Under the pieces are notes generated by a model, which was not told the DNA's origin, ran no database searches, and saw nothing but the letters and a program-made list of their open reading frames with translations. DNA of 64,000 nucleotides from Membranipora membranacea (taxonomy: Eukaryota; Bryozoa; Gymnolaemata; Cheilostomatida; Membraniporidae), in assembly GCA_914767715.1 (NCBI GenBank), contig OU612068.1, forward strand, positions 3,036,001 through 3,100,000, read 5' to 3'. Shown one piece after another: positions 21,943 to 34,240 of this stretch. Positions within the stretch are counted from its first letter, which is position 1. Each line of letters starts with the position of its first letter. The translations under genes were made by a program, and so were the position numbers.

Positions 21943-24375
21943 CGTATTTGCTGTGTAGCCAACAGCTTGTTACTCAAAAATTTAAAAAGAAAAACTGGCC
22001 AAGTTTCTGCTGGCACCTTAGTTCTTATTAGGCAATCTAAAACAACTGTGTAGTGATTATTGAGAATTAAAGCATGGCTGCTTCCATAGGGAAAAACAAA
22101 ATCTATTGTACTTTTTACCATTGTGCCACACCCAATTTGCATATTCTAGACTGATTGCATTAACAAAATTTTTAAATAAATCTTTATTTCTAGAGATGCC
22201 AAAAACGGTATTTAAATTGAAAAACCTCAAAGAAAACCATCTGGTTTATTGTGGCACATTGAGCACACCTCTACATTTGGCCAGTAGTTCTAACAGCGGC
22301 ATCCTCAAACAGAAAGCTAAATATAAGGATACTCAGATCATTTCAGACCAAGGTACAAGGTATGATAAAGGTGATTTGCTCTACATTTTATCTTACAGAA
22401 TAATAAATACAAAAACATACACAGATGTTTAAGGTCATGTGATATTGCAATGCTTACTATCTAGTTGATCTTTTAATTAGCTTAATCTCATTGTTATTGA
22501 TAAAACAATAGCACAGGATAGATATGCTTCATTTCCGAATGATCTATTTTGTTACCTAGCTGTCAAAATTTTTTAATGAGTTATGAATCATATGGAGCAT
22601 GTTCATCTTATATAAACAACATAACAATGTAGGGCAGGTTACCTCAGATCAATACAGATATTATATTAACTAGATATAACCTTATGAGGCTAGGTTCATT
22701 TACCCCATAGAGGTTGAGTGTCAGAAGTGAGTCAGGAGTGTTCAGTATAGACCTTGCCCAGGACAAGACTGGACTAGATGTGACTAGAAAAAGACTTTCA
22801 GGGTTTGTAGGATCTCATGTCTTCGTCATATATTGTGGTATATCATGTGAAGGAAAAAGTTGTTGCCTAAGTTTCTAAGTTTCAAACTGAGGTTGGAGGT
22901 CGGGGGATTGCGCCCCATGGTCTGTTTGTGACACTTCCTGTTCTATTGGTGAGAAAGTTATTTATTAACTTCCGATGGCTACTTCACACATACGTCTTCC
23001 CGCCTCATATCATGGATGGTTGGATTTATCAAGAAAAAGCTTCAGGAAGTAATCTTGATCCTGTGATCCCAGATATTGCAGTTTGTCTCCGTATATTTGG
23101 TCATGTTTGAAGATGTGTACGTGATCATAACAAGGAGTAACTTCTGTTCCTCCTTGATCATAATAAACCAACACCTAGTTATAAATATTTTGTGCAAGAA
23201 AATATTTTCTGGTAAGACAGGCCTATATATATATAGTATTAACTTTATTAACACTAAACTGATCAGTACCCGAAGGCAAATAGATCATGTTTTACATGCA
23301 TGCTACTGTATGGAGTATCAAACATTGAAAAATGATAAAAATACACGCAAACCGGTCAGTGATGATGAAACAAAATACATTTGGAAAAATATCTACTAGT
23401 ATTTAAAGAATCTAAATTGTTAACCAAGAAACCGCAATCAATATAACAGCAAACTAACTTTCAATGTGAACTTAATTTTAATAAACCATCATCAATATTC
23501 GACTCTTTTAGTTTCTTGTTTGATGGATTCAGCAGCGAAAGGTGGCTGTTGATCGTACCAAGCTGAATAATTTATGTTGAAAATCTCAAAATCCACGACA
23601 TAAAATGCTAAGCATGAGTATCATTATGTTGCAAATCTTGGCTTATGTGGTCCTCTGCAAACTAAAGCCCTTTTTTTATCCATGTGGATTGATTTTCTCA
23701 AGGAGTCCCGAAGTAACGGATTTTATGTATTAAAAATATGGGAGTTATTTTCTTATTTATTGTGTGTGGGCAATTTCAAGTGTAGTTGGCTTGATTTCGA
23801 GAGTTACCAGTATTGGCAGTGCATAATCTTATAGAATATAATCTATTGAAGCCACTATCATCTTGAATGGAATCGTTTGCATGCTCTGAGGTGAAAAACA
23901 TCAAAAACATGACATTTCTTGCCGTTACATTCAGTGAAAGGGATTTAGTTCTATCTTGTCACCACCCCTGTCTGTATTCTAAAAGAATTACACGAAGGCT
24001 TAGAGAAGAAGTTACAATGCAATAAAACTCTCTTGCTTTGTCAATAGGCGACAGAATGGTGAGAAAAACATAATGCTATCAATTTTTCCCCTGTTGAGTT
24101 CTCTGCAACATATCTATGATTGCATCAAAATAGCGTTGGTGTTTTGGCCTTTTTTTTGGACAATTCAGTTTTGACAATGTTGAGATATTCTACTGATGAT
24201 GACACAACTCCTTGTGTATTGGCTGTATAAAGAAACCTATTACCTATTGTGGCAGGCTTGTCTCACTGAATGGTCGGTGAGTCGGCTCACTCCCCACCTG
24301 GCTGGCTCATGGCTGATGGAGACTCATAACTTATCTATGGTGTAGAAAAGAAGGTTGGCTATAAAAACAGCATCA
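21943..24375. other. Upstream region of copy 2 with duplication block 22890-23810
   Basis: No supported gene. 21955-22100 and 22890-23810 are collinear with 14380-14530 and 16640-17310 upstream of copy 1, so they are the second half of the tandem duplication. Confidence 0.6.
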
Positions 24376-24422
24376 GATACTACCATAGACTTACTAATTA
24401 TTAGTAAGTCTATGGATACTAC
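24376..24422. repeat. 31-bp perfect palindrome with 8-bp direct flanks
   Basis: GATACTAC (24376-24383) and GATACTAC (24415-24422) flank a perfect inverted repeat with arms CATAGACTTACTAAT and a one-base centre. It looks like two transposon termini joined head to head inside an 8-bp target duplication, as expected of an extreme internal deletion of a hAT-type element. That origin is inference; the symmetry is exact in the sequence. Confidence 0.8.
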
Positions 24423-24805
24423 TTATGATTTCTCTACTTATGATTTATCTAATGGAGAGTTGACACATTTGCAGCCTGATGAGAATCTTATGAGAAGAGG
24501 ACCTGCAGAGCATGGCCTGAGCTCCTCACCAGACGATATCTCATCTCATCAAGTTATATACAGTCATAGAAATTTACATAATATAGTTTATCTCTGGCAA
24601 GAGTTTAATTGTCAAACACGGCTGTCATGCTTCCAGATAGTCGGAGACCTTCAGACTCTTGTACCCCAACCTAGGGAAGATTTAGCTTTCTGATAATGAG
24701 TTCGTAAAAAGAAAAAGATTGTACTCGGTGTATCATATCACACTTGTAACTAAGTTTTGGACAATTGGGTGATTTAAGATCACAAAATGTATACTGAAAG
24801 TTGGC

Positions 24806-24949
24806 CAGTAACCTGTAACCTGTAACCCGTAACCCGTAACCCGTAACCCGTAACCCGTAACCCGTAACCCGTAACCCGTAACCCGTAACCCGTAACCCGT
24901 AACCCGTAACCCGTAACCTGTAACCTGTAACCAGTAACCAGTAACCTGT
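24806..24949. repeat. Heptamer array CCCGTAA/TTACGGG
   Basis: About 20 units of 7 bp. The centre (24826-24916) is 13 perfect CCCGTAA units; both edges carry CCTGTAA and CCAGTAA variants. It resembles a telomere repeat in style but is not the metazoan TTAGGG. Confidence 0.95.
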
Positions 24950-27406
24950 AGTTAGAGTAAGTCAGCAGACTACTTCTCAAAGTAACGCTGCCGATACATT
25001 AGACTTCATTGATACAAGTCACATTATCTGACCCCGTTCTGCAATTATCCCGATTTCAGCAAAGGGGTAGAGCAGAGCGTCATTCACTTGACCGTCATGA
25101 ACTGACCAGAGGTGATTGATAATTAAATCTGAGGTGTTGAGTTGATCTTTATTGCGGCACTGCAGTGGTAAGGGTAGGGCAAGCGCTTGGGGGGTTTCTC
25201 GCTCAGGTTTGGCGAAATAATAACCAACATCCTACGCAAGTCACACTCGCTGCTATGTGTCTGTACACAATGGACATAATTATAGCAATGAGATTGTTGG
25301 CATAGTATTAGCATCGTGTCAAAGGACAAAGAAAGTCTATGTGATACTTTGTACATGAAACAGTATCAAAAGAAAATATTAACATTTATAAAGCTGGCTT
25401 CCTGCATTTATTTACTGATTGAGAGCCCAATTTCAAGTTAATTTCCTGTAATTACATTAAAATATTGCTGAGCCCTCTATATCTATATGTAAGATAATAT
25501 TTTAATAGCATTATAAATTTGTTTAATTGTTATGATATCTGTTTGTACATAAGTGCATATTTCGAACAGACATCAAAAGCGGTTTTGAACATAGCTATTA
25601 TCCACAATACACAGTATGGATTAGCAATGTATGTGTTCCTGAAACTAGGTGATAAAACTTTGTTATAAGCTATTTATAACATACACATTAAACATTATAC
25701 AGCATACTGAAATATACCGGATGGATTGGAAGGATTTCACTATAATCATTTCAGATTGCTGAATCTCCAGGAAGAGCTTGGCGCTGTTATCAGTATCGCG
25801 TGTACTATCAGACTAATATAATATTATGTATGTACAAAAAGGAATCGCTGGCCTCTCTATAACAATCACCATCAGGTGAAATTTGTCTAGCAATAGTATA
25901 TAAAAGCAATTTAAAAATCAGTTTACTCTAATGGTAGCGGTCCTGAAAGTTTCCAAGCTTTCGCTTTATAGATATTTTAACACCGCCTAAACTTTCGCTT
26001 CAAGTATGAAATATTTTATAGCCCTGTTATCACAAGGTGCCATCCCTTAGTATAGGAGCCAACTGTAATTTCAGTGTGAACCAAGTATGTTTACTTATTG
26101 TACAGCCAGATTTCCAGAGAAAATATCTCAGAATCATGCGGGGGGCAGACAATTCTATTAGCACAGAGGACTTCCTCCGAACGCTTCTGTATGACCATTT
26201 GGGTAGGCGTAAACCCATGATTGTACTAGCATTTACACCTTTAGCGTGCATTCAATGATCTAGGGCTTCTCACCTCAATAATTGTACCAATCCACTGTAT
26301 ATCTAACACTAAACAAAGTTTATTGATCTTTCAAATTGTTCAAACTGATCATATGGATGCCTGCTGTTAACTTGTCTATCAGGTAGGTTAGATGGGGGTG
26401 TGTCAGCATATCCTACATTATGAAAAACTTGAATCGAAAAATCGCTAAATGTGAACTTCAATAATAAACAATTTTGAAAATCCTTATTGATATCTTGTAC
26501 AAAGGGAATTCAAAATCAAAATTTGCTAATATTTTCATCTATGAATACAACATTTCTTGACCAGGTCACAAAATCTAATTCTGTTAATATATTCATCCTG
26601 AGGGGTGAGCCTTTGAACATTGTACAGACTATATCCCTTAGTAGGTTGAGTTTTAGTTCAACAATCTTTAAAATTGGTGATATAGAATTGTGATGCAGGA
26701 ATTATTTAAACCTGTTCTGCCTCAGAATTACCGGAGAGCTAGTTATCCATATTATGCTCAATCTTTCTCCGACCATTTGTTTCCTATATGGTGACAGTTA
26801 AAAAAATTGACCGTGCTTCATTGGGGAGAGTCAAGAAAATATTTGTTTGTAACTTAAGATAGTTGGTGATTTAAATAGTTGTACATAATAGATAGATACC
26901 AGACCTAGCAAGTCCATTGTTGCGCTAGAGCTAGACAATAGATTATCCAACACAAAACTTGAAAAACAAGTAACAAACAATGGTGTAAACAACTGCCCAT
27001 CATTTTCCTGTGAACAACAAACTGCCAACGTTTCTCTCATTTTGTGCTTAGAATCTAATAGGAATATTGTATAGGTTTTGTTGACGACATCCCCAATGGC
27101 TATCTATATTAGCATTGAAATAACTATTGACAATTCCAGACAGCGATAGTCACTTTGACAGTTTCATATTTCCTGCCGTAGCATAAATTATAGCCTTTAT
27201 TAAGAAAATTGACCAATCAACACATCTGAAGCAACAATGTCAATGGCTAATTGGTTTATTATCACCGAATGTAAACTAATTAATGAGCTATTACAGCGGC
27301 ATGCTTCGGCATTAAGAACTATTACTGAGATTTTAATGTCACACCAGACTCAATTTGTTACAATACCAGCAAGCAATCAGGTCCTACATTCTCCATCCGC
27401 AGCAAC
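24950..27406. other. Region upstream of the homeobox gene; no gene recognised
   Basis: No exon could be supported. The part nearest 27407 may contain the 5' UTR and promoter of the EMX-like gene. Several short open frames lack domain or splice support. Confidence 0.45.
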
Positions 27407-30400
27407 ATGCAGGAAGCTACCGCAACAGTCGCTTCGAAGAAGGCGTTTGAATTCTCAATCCAATCTCTAATGGAGAAAACTCGTTCACCAACAGGCAACT
27501 CTGGATCAACTTCTTTAACTTCTCCGACATCTCCAGCCCTACAGAACCCCCAAGTCATGGGAGGACTTCATGCTGCCAACCAGTTCCTCCTTAACCTGGC
27601 AGCGCTGTCGTCGCTTCAAGAGGCATTCATGGACAATCTCAGACAAGGAGGAGGAGGGGTGGTTATGTCCCCCACCCATCCAGCATTTGCCGGAGCGTTA
27701 CCCAGTTCTCTACCGGGATTCATGGCATCCTACCCAGTAGATAACGGTGCATTGACAGCTGCGGTGGGTGCTATGAGAAGAGGCCACATTCTGAGCCCAG
27801 AGAGTCGTAACATGAACCATTGTATGACATCTTCATTCAAAAGGCAGCATCCCGACTCTTTTAGGGCAGCAAGCGGTAAGTATTAAACATATATCTTTGT
27901 CATTGCTATCTATCTATTCTAAAACTTCTATATATACATATATCAAGCATTTATGTAGAGATGCTGCCCCAGGATGTTTCGGTTTGTGGTGCAAAAATAT
28001 AAAATTGTAGCACTCTCTTCCTTATCTAACCTTCCTCTATTTGGTGATCTGAAACCACAGACGTGTTTTTGCTGTCCCCACCGTTCTATCTACACTGTAA
28101 CCATGTTACCTTGTTTACGAGGGGTATGTTGTAAACCTGTAGCCTGATATTTTGAAAGACCATAATTCAAATTGAGTTTAATTTGGCTAGGACAGCCTTC
28201 CCTTGCATAGTATGACAGGATAAAAAAAATGCTGGCTTGTGACATCCTCGAAAATCAGTCACAGTTATCGGATGAATGAAGTAAATAATTTACTAATTTA
28301 CGATTGACAATGCAAAATATATTGTCATCGCTAAACTAGTTTTGTTCGGGTAAATCATCTGAAGACAAAGAGGTTTTTCATACAGTTATTTTATCTCAAG
28401 ACATGAGGGGTGTAGGTCTTGCTGTGATAAATACGCTAATATAGATCACAAGCCTGTTGGGACATTCACCTGGTGGCACTAAAAATATTTGCACAATTTT
28501 GCTTTCAAAATGAGACAGCCATTAAAACTCAGCATGCACCCCTTTCATTTTGTAAAGAAACGGAATGTGGTGAAAGTCATGACACAGGTATGGTTATTTT
28601 GCTCAGAGTTTTGCTGGTACCAATACCACAATGTATATCACTACAAGGCAGTCTCCTTTTTCAACAATTTTCTCTATGTAAGCTGGTAGATCAAAAGATG
28701 TAGAGTAACCGAGACCGAAATTCAAACCTTTTGATTAAGCTTCAGTGTGGGCATTCGACGAAAGTGCCTCATTACTAGCAAAGGAAACATGGCTAGATGA
28801 AAAAATAGTATACTGTTATGAGGGAAAGGAACCTAGCCAGCATAATTTACCGAAGAAATTAAGTTAATGACAATCGCTTACCAACCACTTCTCGCTATAA
28901 CAACTGTGTTCATTAGGCTTATTAGCGTGTTCATACAAAAATCATAAGTATAGGCAATTAGAGAGTTGAGGCGGTGTTAAAAGATCATGAACGCCATAAT
29001 GGAGTGGTTTAATTGAGTATTTAAACGAAAATGTCAGCAAATTGTCGTATATAAGTGGTGCCTATTTAAGCGCTATGAAGATAAAACTGGCAATGATTAC
29101 ATAGTATAATTATCGTAATAGTGCTCTAGTTTAAAGGAGATCACTAACGCCCCATGTATTGATTTGCCAGCTTTGCTGCAACCGACACAATCTATTTTTC
29201 GGCAAAGAAAACCTAGCACAACATTAAAATAATTTGAACCAATCTTGGAAACTTTCGAACTCAATATATGTATAAAATTTAGGGCCAACTCAGTCTTGCG
29301 GGACGTAATCAAAGTTAAGAAATGGGAAAATTGCACCAATATACCGTGAGGCAATCAGAGGAAAATCATGATCGCAAAACAATTACTAATAACATTTTCA
29401 TCATTATATCACAATAATTTTACTCAATAATTGTTGGCCATTGAATATTAGCCAGCTAATTGCGTGTCGAAGGTGACATTAATAAATGTCATTTAATCAA
29501 CTAATGAGACTTAATATCTCAGCAGTCCGATGTATAACCTATTACTCAGCAGTAAATTCGTGCCATCATATTTTTAGGGCAGTCACATTTATCACAAGAT
29601 TTCAATGCACATTGTGATTGTAGCATATTTAGATCTGTCTAAATGACACAGAATCCACTGTCAATATTCTAAGGACTGCTAATAGTATTCTAAGAGAAAA
29701 TGTACTAATGTTTAGAAGTGACGTACTTAAACGAGACAATTGACGAAAAAAAGACAAATCAATCGTGAGGCTGCGAATGGCTGAACGAATGGATGGCTGA
29801 CTCAATAAATTATACCTTTGCAGAATTTAGTGTAAACAATTCCATGTATACCATAATAACATTTTTCTCTCATAAAGTGTTTTTTTAAAAAGGGAGCATT
29901 CTTCCCTGGTTCAAAGAGAAAGATAATATTTTAGTAAATTTTTCATGAAGAGAAAAGTAGTGGAATTTAAAGACAATGTAACCGATCGAAACAACATTTT
30001 TGAATTCAAACAAAACTTACCAAACAATTATTTTCTTGTCAGACTGGAGCATTGATTGTAGAGGAAAATACAAATATCATCATAATACTATAATAGTGTA
30101 ATACTATAATAGTGTATTACTATAATACTGTTACATAATACATTTTGATATACATTGTAATAAATATAGTAATACCTGCACCTTTCGTTCGCTACCTGTA
30201 CCACTTACAAATGACCGAATTGTGATCTTGTAATAAATCGATTCTGTTTTTTTTTCTTTTTTAGCAATGGATTTCGGCCACTCAAGTAGTTCAGCTTCTA
30301 GTGTGATGCAAGGCTTATCGAAGCCTAAAAGAATAAGAACAGCCTTTTCTCCGGGCCAACTGGTCCAGCTAGAGGCAGCTTTCGATAATAATCCGTACGT

Positions 30401-30879
30401 TGTGGGACAAGAGAGGAGAGATTTGGCTTCTCAACTCAATCTGACAGAAACACAGGTATACAGATTCACAGACTAGGACAACGTTAATCAAATATATAAT
30501 ATATATATATATATAATATATATATACATATATGTATATATATATATATATGAGTTATTGTTGTAGTAAATATTAATGAAGCTAATGGTAAATTGACATC
30601 ATCTACACATTAATAATTAAGTCATTTATCAAATTTGCAAGAACATCACAATAGTGTATCAATTCATCTTCATAACCAACCTATAAATATATAAAGTTTT
30701 TTGTGACCTGACAAATTAACTTGGATCAATGGATTCAAAATGATTACCCCAACAAGCCACTGTATGTATTTCGTTTATTTTGGATTTAGGTGAAAGTTTG
30801 GTTTCAGAACCGTAGGACAAAACAAAAGAGAGGGCGATCTGAGGGTGAAGAGGAGGAGACAATTATCATTCATGAATGA
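27407..30879 (+). CDS. EMX-like homeobox transcription factor
   Basis: Three coding exons (27407-27875, 30265-30455, 30790-30879) join in phase to 249 residues. Near the N-terminus [14 protein letters not shown] matches the eh1-like Groucho-binding motif that EMX proteins carry in the same place (FTIESLV in vertebrate EMX). The homeodomain begins [13 protein letters not shown] and reads through [20 protein letters not shown] to [14 protein letters not shown], with Gln at position 50 and an intron between positions 44 and 45. By eye it matches EMX best (about 43 of 60) and VAX somewhat less (about 39); the C-terminal TKQK is VAX/NOTO-like. After the homeodomain only a short acidic tail ([11 protein letters not shown]) follows, whereas vertebrate EMX has a longer C-terminus. 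The start ATG is chosen because the eh1 motif follows within 15 residues; an upstream exon cannot be excluded. It is nuclear and DNA-binding, with a regional patterning role by family analogy. Confidence 0.85.
30484..30552. repeat. AT microsatellite in homeobox intron 2
   Basis: Interrupted (TA)n tract shortly after the exon 2 donor. Confidence 0.9.
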
Positions 30880-33800
30880 CTGTCCAATCAGAAGTTGGAC
30901 ATCCGTATAAACGGTCCAATTAGAAGTTGGGCATCTTTATAAATGGTCCAATCCAACAGACTACTCCTAATTCGTCCATATAGACAGCAGTATTTTTCAA
31001 AACAATTGACAATGAGTAATCTGTATCATCTTCAGTTTGATCTGAATTGTTAAGTCTGTGGCCGTTATATATCCCCAGCTGTTTATTTTACCTCCACAGA
31101 GTCAGCTGTGAGTTAGACCCAGTGCTCTGCACCCTTATTCAACTCCTATCTATAGAGCAATTCATGACAATGTGGGGCACGCCCAACCCACGTACCAACC
31201 CACCCAGGTTTATATTATTTCCAAATCATATAAACTTCAGGTAGGTCTGTTGAGTCGTGCCCAACCTGCGCAAAAAAAATTGTTACTTATTTAATCAGTA
31301 TCATGATTGTTGTACAGACAGTAATTTACAAATATTTATGATCATTCTCATACAGTTCAAGCAGATCAACCTGATGAACACTCCTTTGGTCTCATTACCT
31401 CCTTGATTGCCTCCTAAGAGGAAAACTATGTGTTACCTACATGCATTTTCCACAGAACTTTGTCCATTAAGGTTTCAGAACGCAATCTATTCTAGTCAGT
31501 CCAGCAGTATGACTTTGCATATCTCTATTTCCGTCAATGCTGATATGTGTTAAATATCAAGCATTACCTTTCCTCCTAGTAATTTGCCAAATAGGGAAGC
31601 TGTATGATTACAAATATAGCTCACTATAAGAATGACATGTTTTTAAATGTATATATATTACTCAACATGATTTTTAACCATTTTTTTCTTGATCATATCA
31701 TGGGTGTTCCTTCATGACTGTATTAAAAATTTCATATTGAACAGTAAAATCGTGTATAGTCAATCACCAGAGATCAGTGTCAAATATAGACAACTCCTTG
31801 CGGCATGGAATCATTCACCCCTCATATATCTGTCACAAATCTCAAACTGAAATTATCCCCTGCCTCTTCGCTCAAGTTCGATGTTTCATCCTAAACAAAC
31901 ACTTTGTCACTTCGTCAGAGAGACTGGGCATGGCATTGTTGTTGTGCGCAAGTGACCGTGAAAACATCGCCTATATCATTCACAAGGGTTATCCAAATAT
32001 AGTAAAATGGGTACTGCATGTGAGTTCATGGACTCTCAAATGCGCAATGCACTAGTGAAATTTCACGGAAAAACAGGGACAATACTGCTAAAATCGGGAC
32101 AATACTGCTAAAATTTACAATTTCAAAATTTGCACCTACGTGCAAGGAACTTAAATTAAAAACCTTTCTATTGGGTAACTCATGGTGTGTAGCAGTTGGG
32201 AGTGCCTGCTGCGGCTTACTGATAGATTAGACATGGAATACATTACAAATTTTTCCCTGGATTCTGCACCTGTATTGTATTTTCATGGTTGATGATGGAA
32301 TGCAACTACCAGGGACCCAAGCAAACTTAGGCAGTCAAGCTAAGGATACATAAGTAAGTAACTTACAAGTTCGCTATAGTAATAAATATGCTGTCATGAC
32401 CCCCCCCCCTGCTAATAAGTATGCGCTGTACAGTCACATAGGTACCCTGATAGTGCGAGGACATGGCTACTGACAAAAATAAAACCCAGCTTTATTTAAT
32501 ATACTGTCAACGTATCAAAGCTTCCGATTTTTTTAAATGAAAACCCTTCTACTGTTTGGGAGTTCGAGATTGTAGTGAAATATACAGTTTCATTAGACAA
32601 TATTGAGTTTTTCCCTCAAACAAGTGACAACATTTTTTTAATTTAGAAAAGATCTATTCCGAGTGAGGCAGCCTTAGTACAAGCTTTGATTGGTTTGTTT
32701 CTCGCAGCATTGAGAGAGGATCATTGCTTTCTCCAGCAGACAATACTCAAATATTAAATAATTCAAATAACTTCTTTTTGCATGGCAAAGCTTGATCATC
32801 AATAAAAAATGAGATAGCTTACATCACAAAATGACATACTGATTCTTATCGATTGTGATCCTTTTTTAGTGCTGTATGCAAATCGAGAACGGCTTTGGGT
32901 CCTTGTGGGATGCATCATTATTGTTAATAAGTGTTTAAGATATGAAAATAGCTTGACTTCGCTCCCTCCGGGGATTATTGTCACTTTTGTCACTTTCAAT
33001 TCAACATAATGGATTTATTATCATAACTTTTAAATAATTCACACTGCTCTGAAACCAAAAAATAATTGGGTTGGAATAAAATGAAACAAAAAGTCAAAAC
33101 ATCCTCAGGCGGCAAACTCAACTGGCTCACAAAGACTCTGAGTCCGCCCATGAACGAATCTAGAATTTATCCAGCAAAAAGTCACAACAGCTAAGGTATT
33201 GATGTCATTTTTCTGAGTCTATTAGTCAGCATAATGTCATGTCAGAAGAGGTATAAAATAATAATCTCCCGGAGGGGTTACCGATATTCATTTCATCTTG
33301 CATTTACCCTTCATGTCACGGTAATAAATAATTCATGCCCAGCTCCAGAAACGAAATAAAAAACAATTACCAGTGCTAATGAATTGAGGATGATGGTAAA
33401 AGGGCTGAATTCATCACATAGGGGACCTCAGATTACAACCGTAATTGGTAATAACAATTTATAGCGGCAAGGCATCAGTACGGCTTCAATCACATTTTCC
33501 ATCTGAATTTGTTATTCCTAATTGGCTAGTTTTCAGTTTTCACAGTGGTCATGAGCTCTGGAAACTGTCAGCAATAACAAACTCAAACTCTTCTAGAGAA
33601 AAGGAGATTAAATCTACCTACACCTGTTGATAATAGACACTAAGGGTGTTTCTTTAATCGATGAAAAAATTTCCATATATTTTTGTCATTCCTCCTTGTA
33701 AATGTTCCCTCCTTATAAACACCTTGAAACATTAACCCACAGCTAAATGTGTTAAATGATTGAGTAGGCAGAGTATTTTCCATACATTACTGATTTTCTC

Positions 33801-34240
33801 ACGTTTTTAATGAGTCCATAATTAATATTAACAGTAATTGTCTTGCAACTAATATTTCAAATGGGAATTTTAATATAGTTAAGTACTGCTGGATGCAAGA
33901 TAAACTGAATGTAATGTCTTCAAATTAGTTGACAAAATGGTATATTTTGATTATGATGTTGATCTTCAGGAAACTGATCTTTTGAAAACATTAAATTAAT
34001 ACATCATACTGAGTTCCTGACTCCTGTGCACTGACACATCTACAACAGGCTGGGATCACAGGCTGGTCAGGTTAGGCATTTAAATAAAGTCTATCTACAA
34101 AGCCAAACCTCTAGACAGAAACTACCAGCAATATCAGACAGAACAAGGGAAATTACATACATGTCTATATAATCTTCAAGATTCTGTTGCTGGCCAAACG
34201 AATGTACAGAAAGGTAATAAAGCTTTTATCCGCTCTCTTG
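30880..34240. other. Intergenic, no gene recognised
   Basis: It presumably starts with the 3' UTR of the homeobox gene; near its start a tandem doublet of CCAATYAGAAGTTGG spans about 30890-30930. A 20-bp doublet of GGGACAATACTGCTAAAAT lies at 32075-32115, and a C9-10 tract at about 32400. No exon support was found. Confidence 0.45.

Noticed and set aside
24355-24693. 112-residue ORF on the plus strand
   Set aside because: It starts in and runs through the 31-bp palindrome, has no recognisable domain, and lacks clear splice or promoter context.
24806-24949. CRISPR-like or telomeric array
   Set aside because: Units are contiguous heptamers without spacers, in animal DNA, and the unit is not TTAGGG.
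26030-26258. Overlapping ORFs of 73 residues on both strands
   Set aside because: No domain, no splice support, and mirror-image frames of equal length indicate chance openness.
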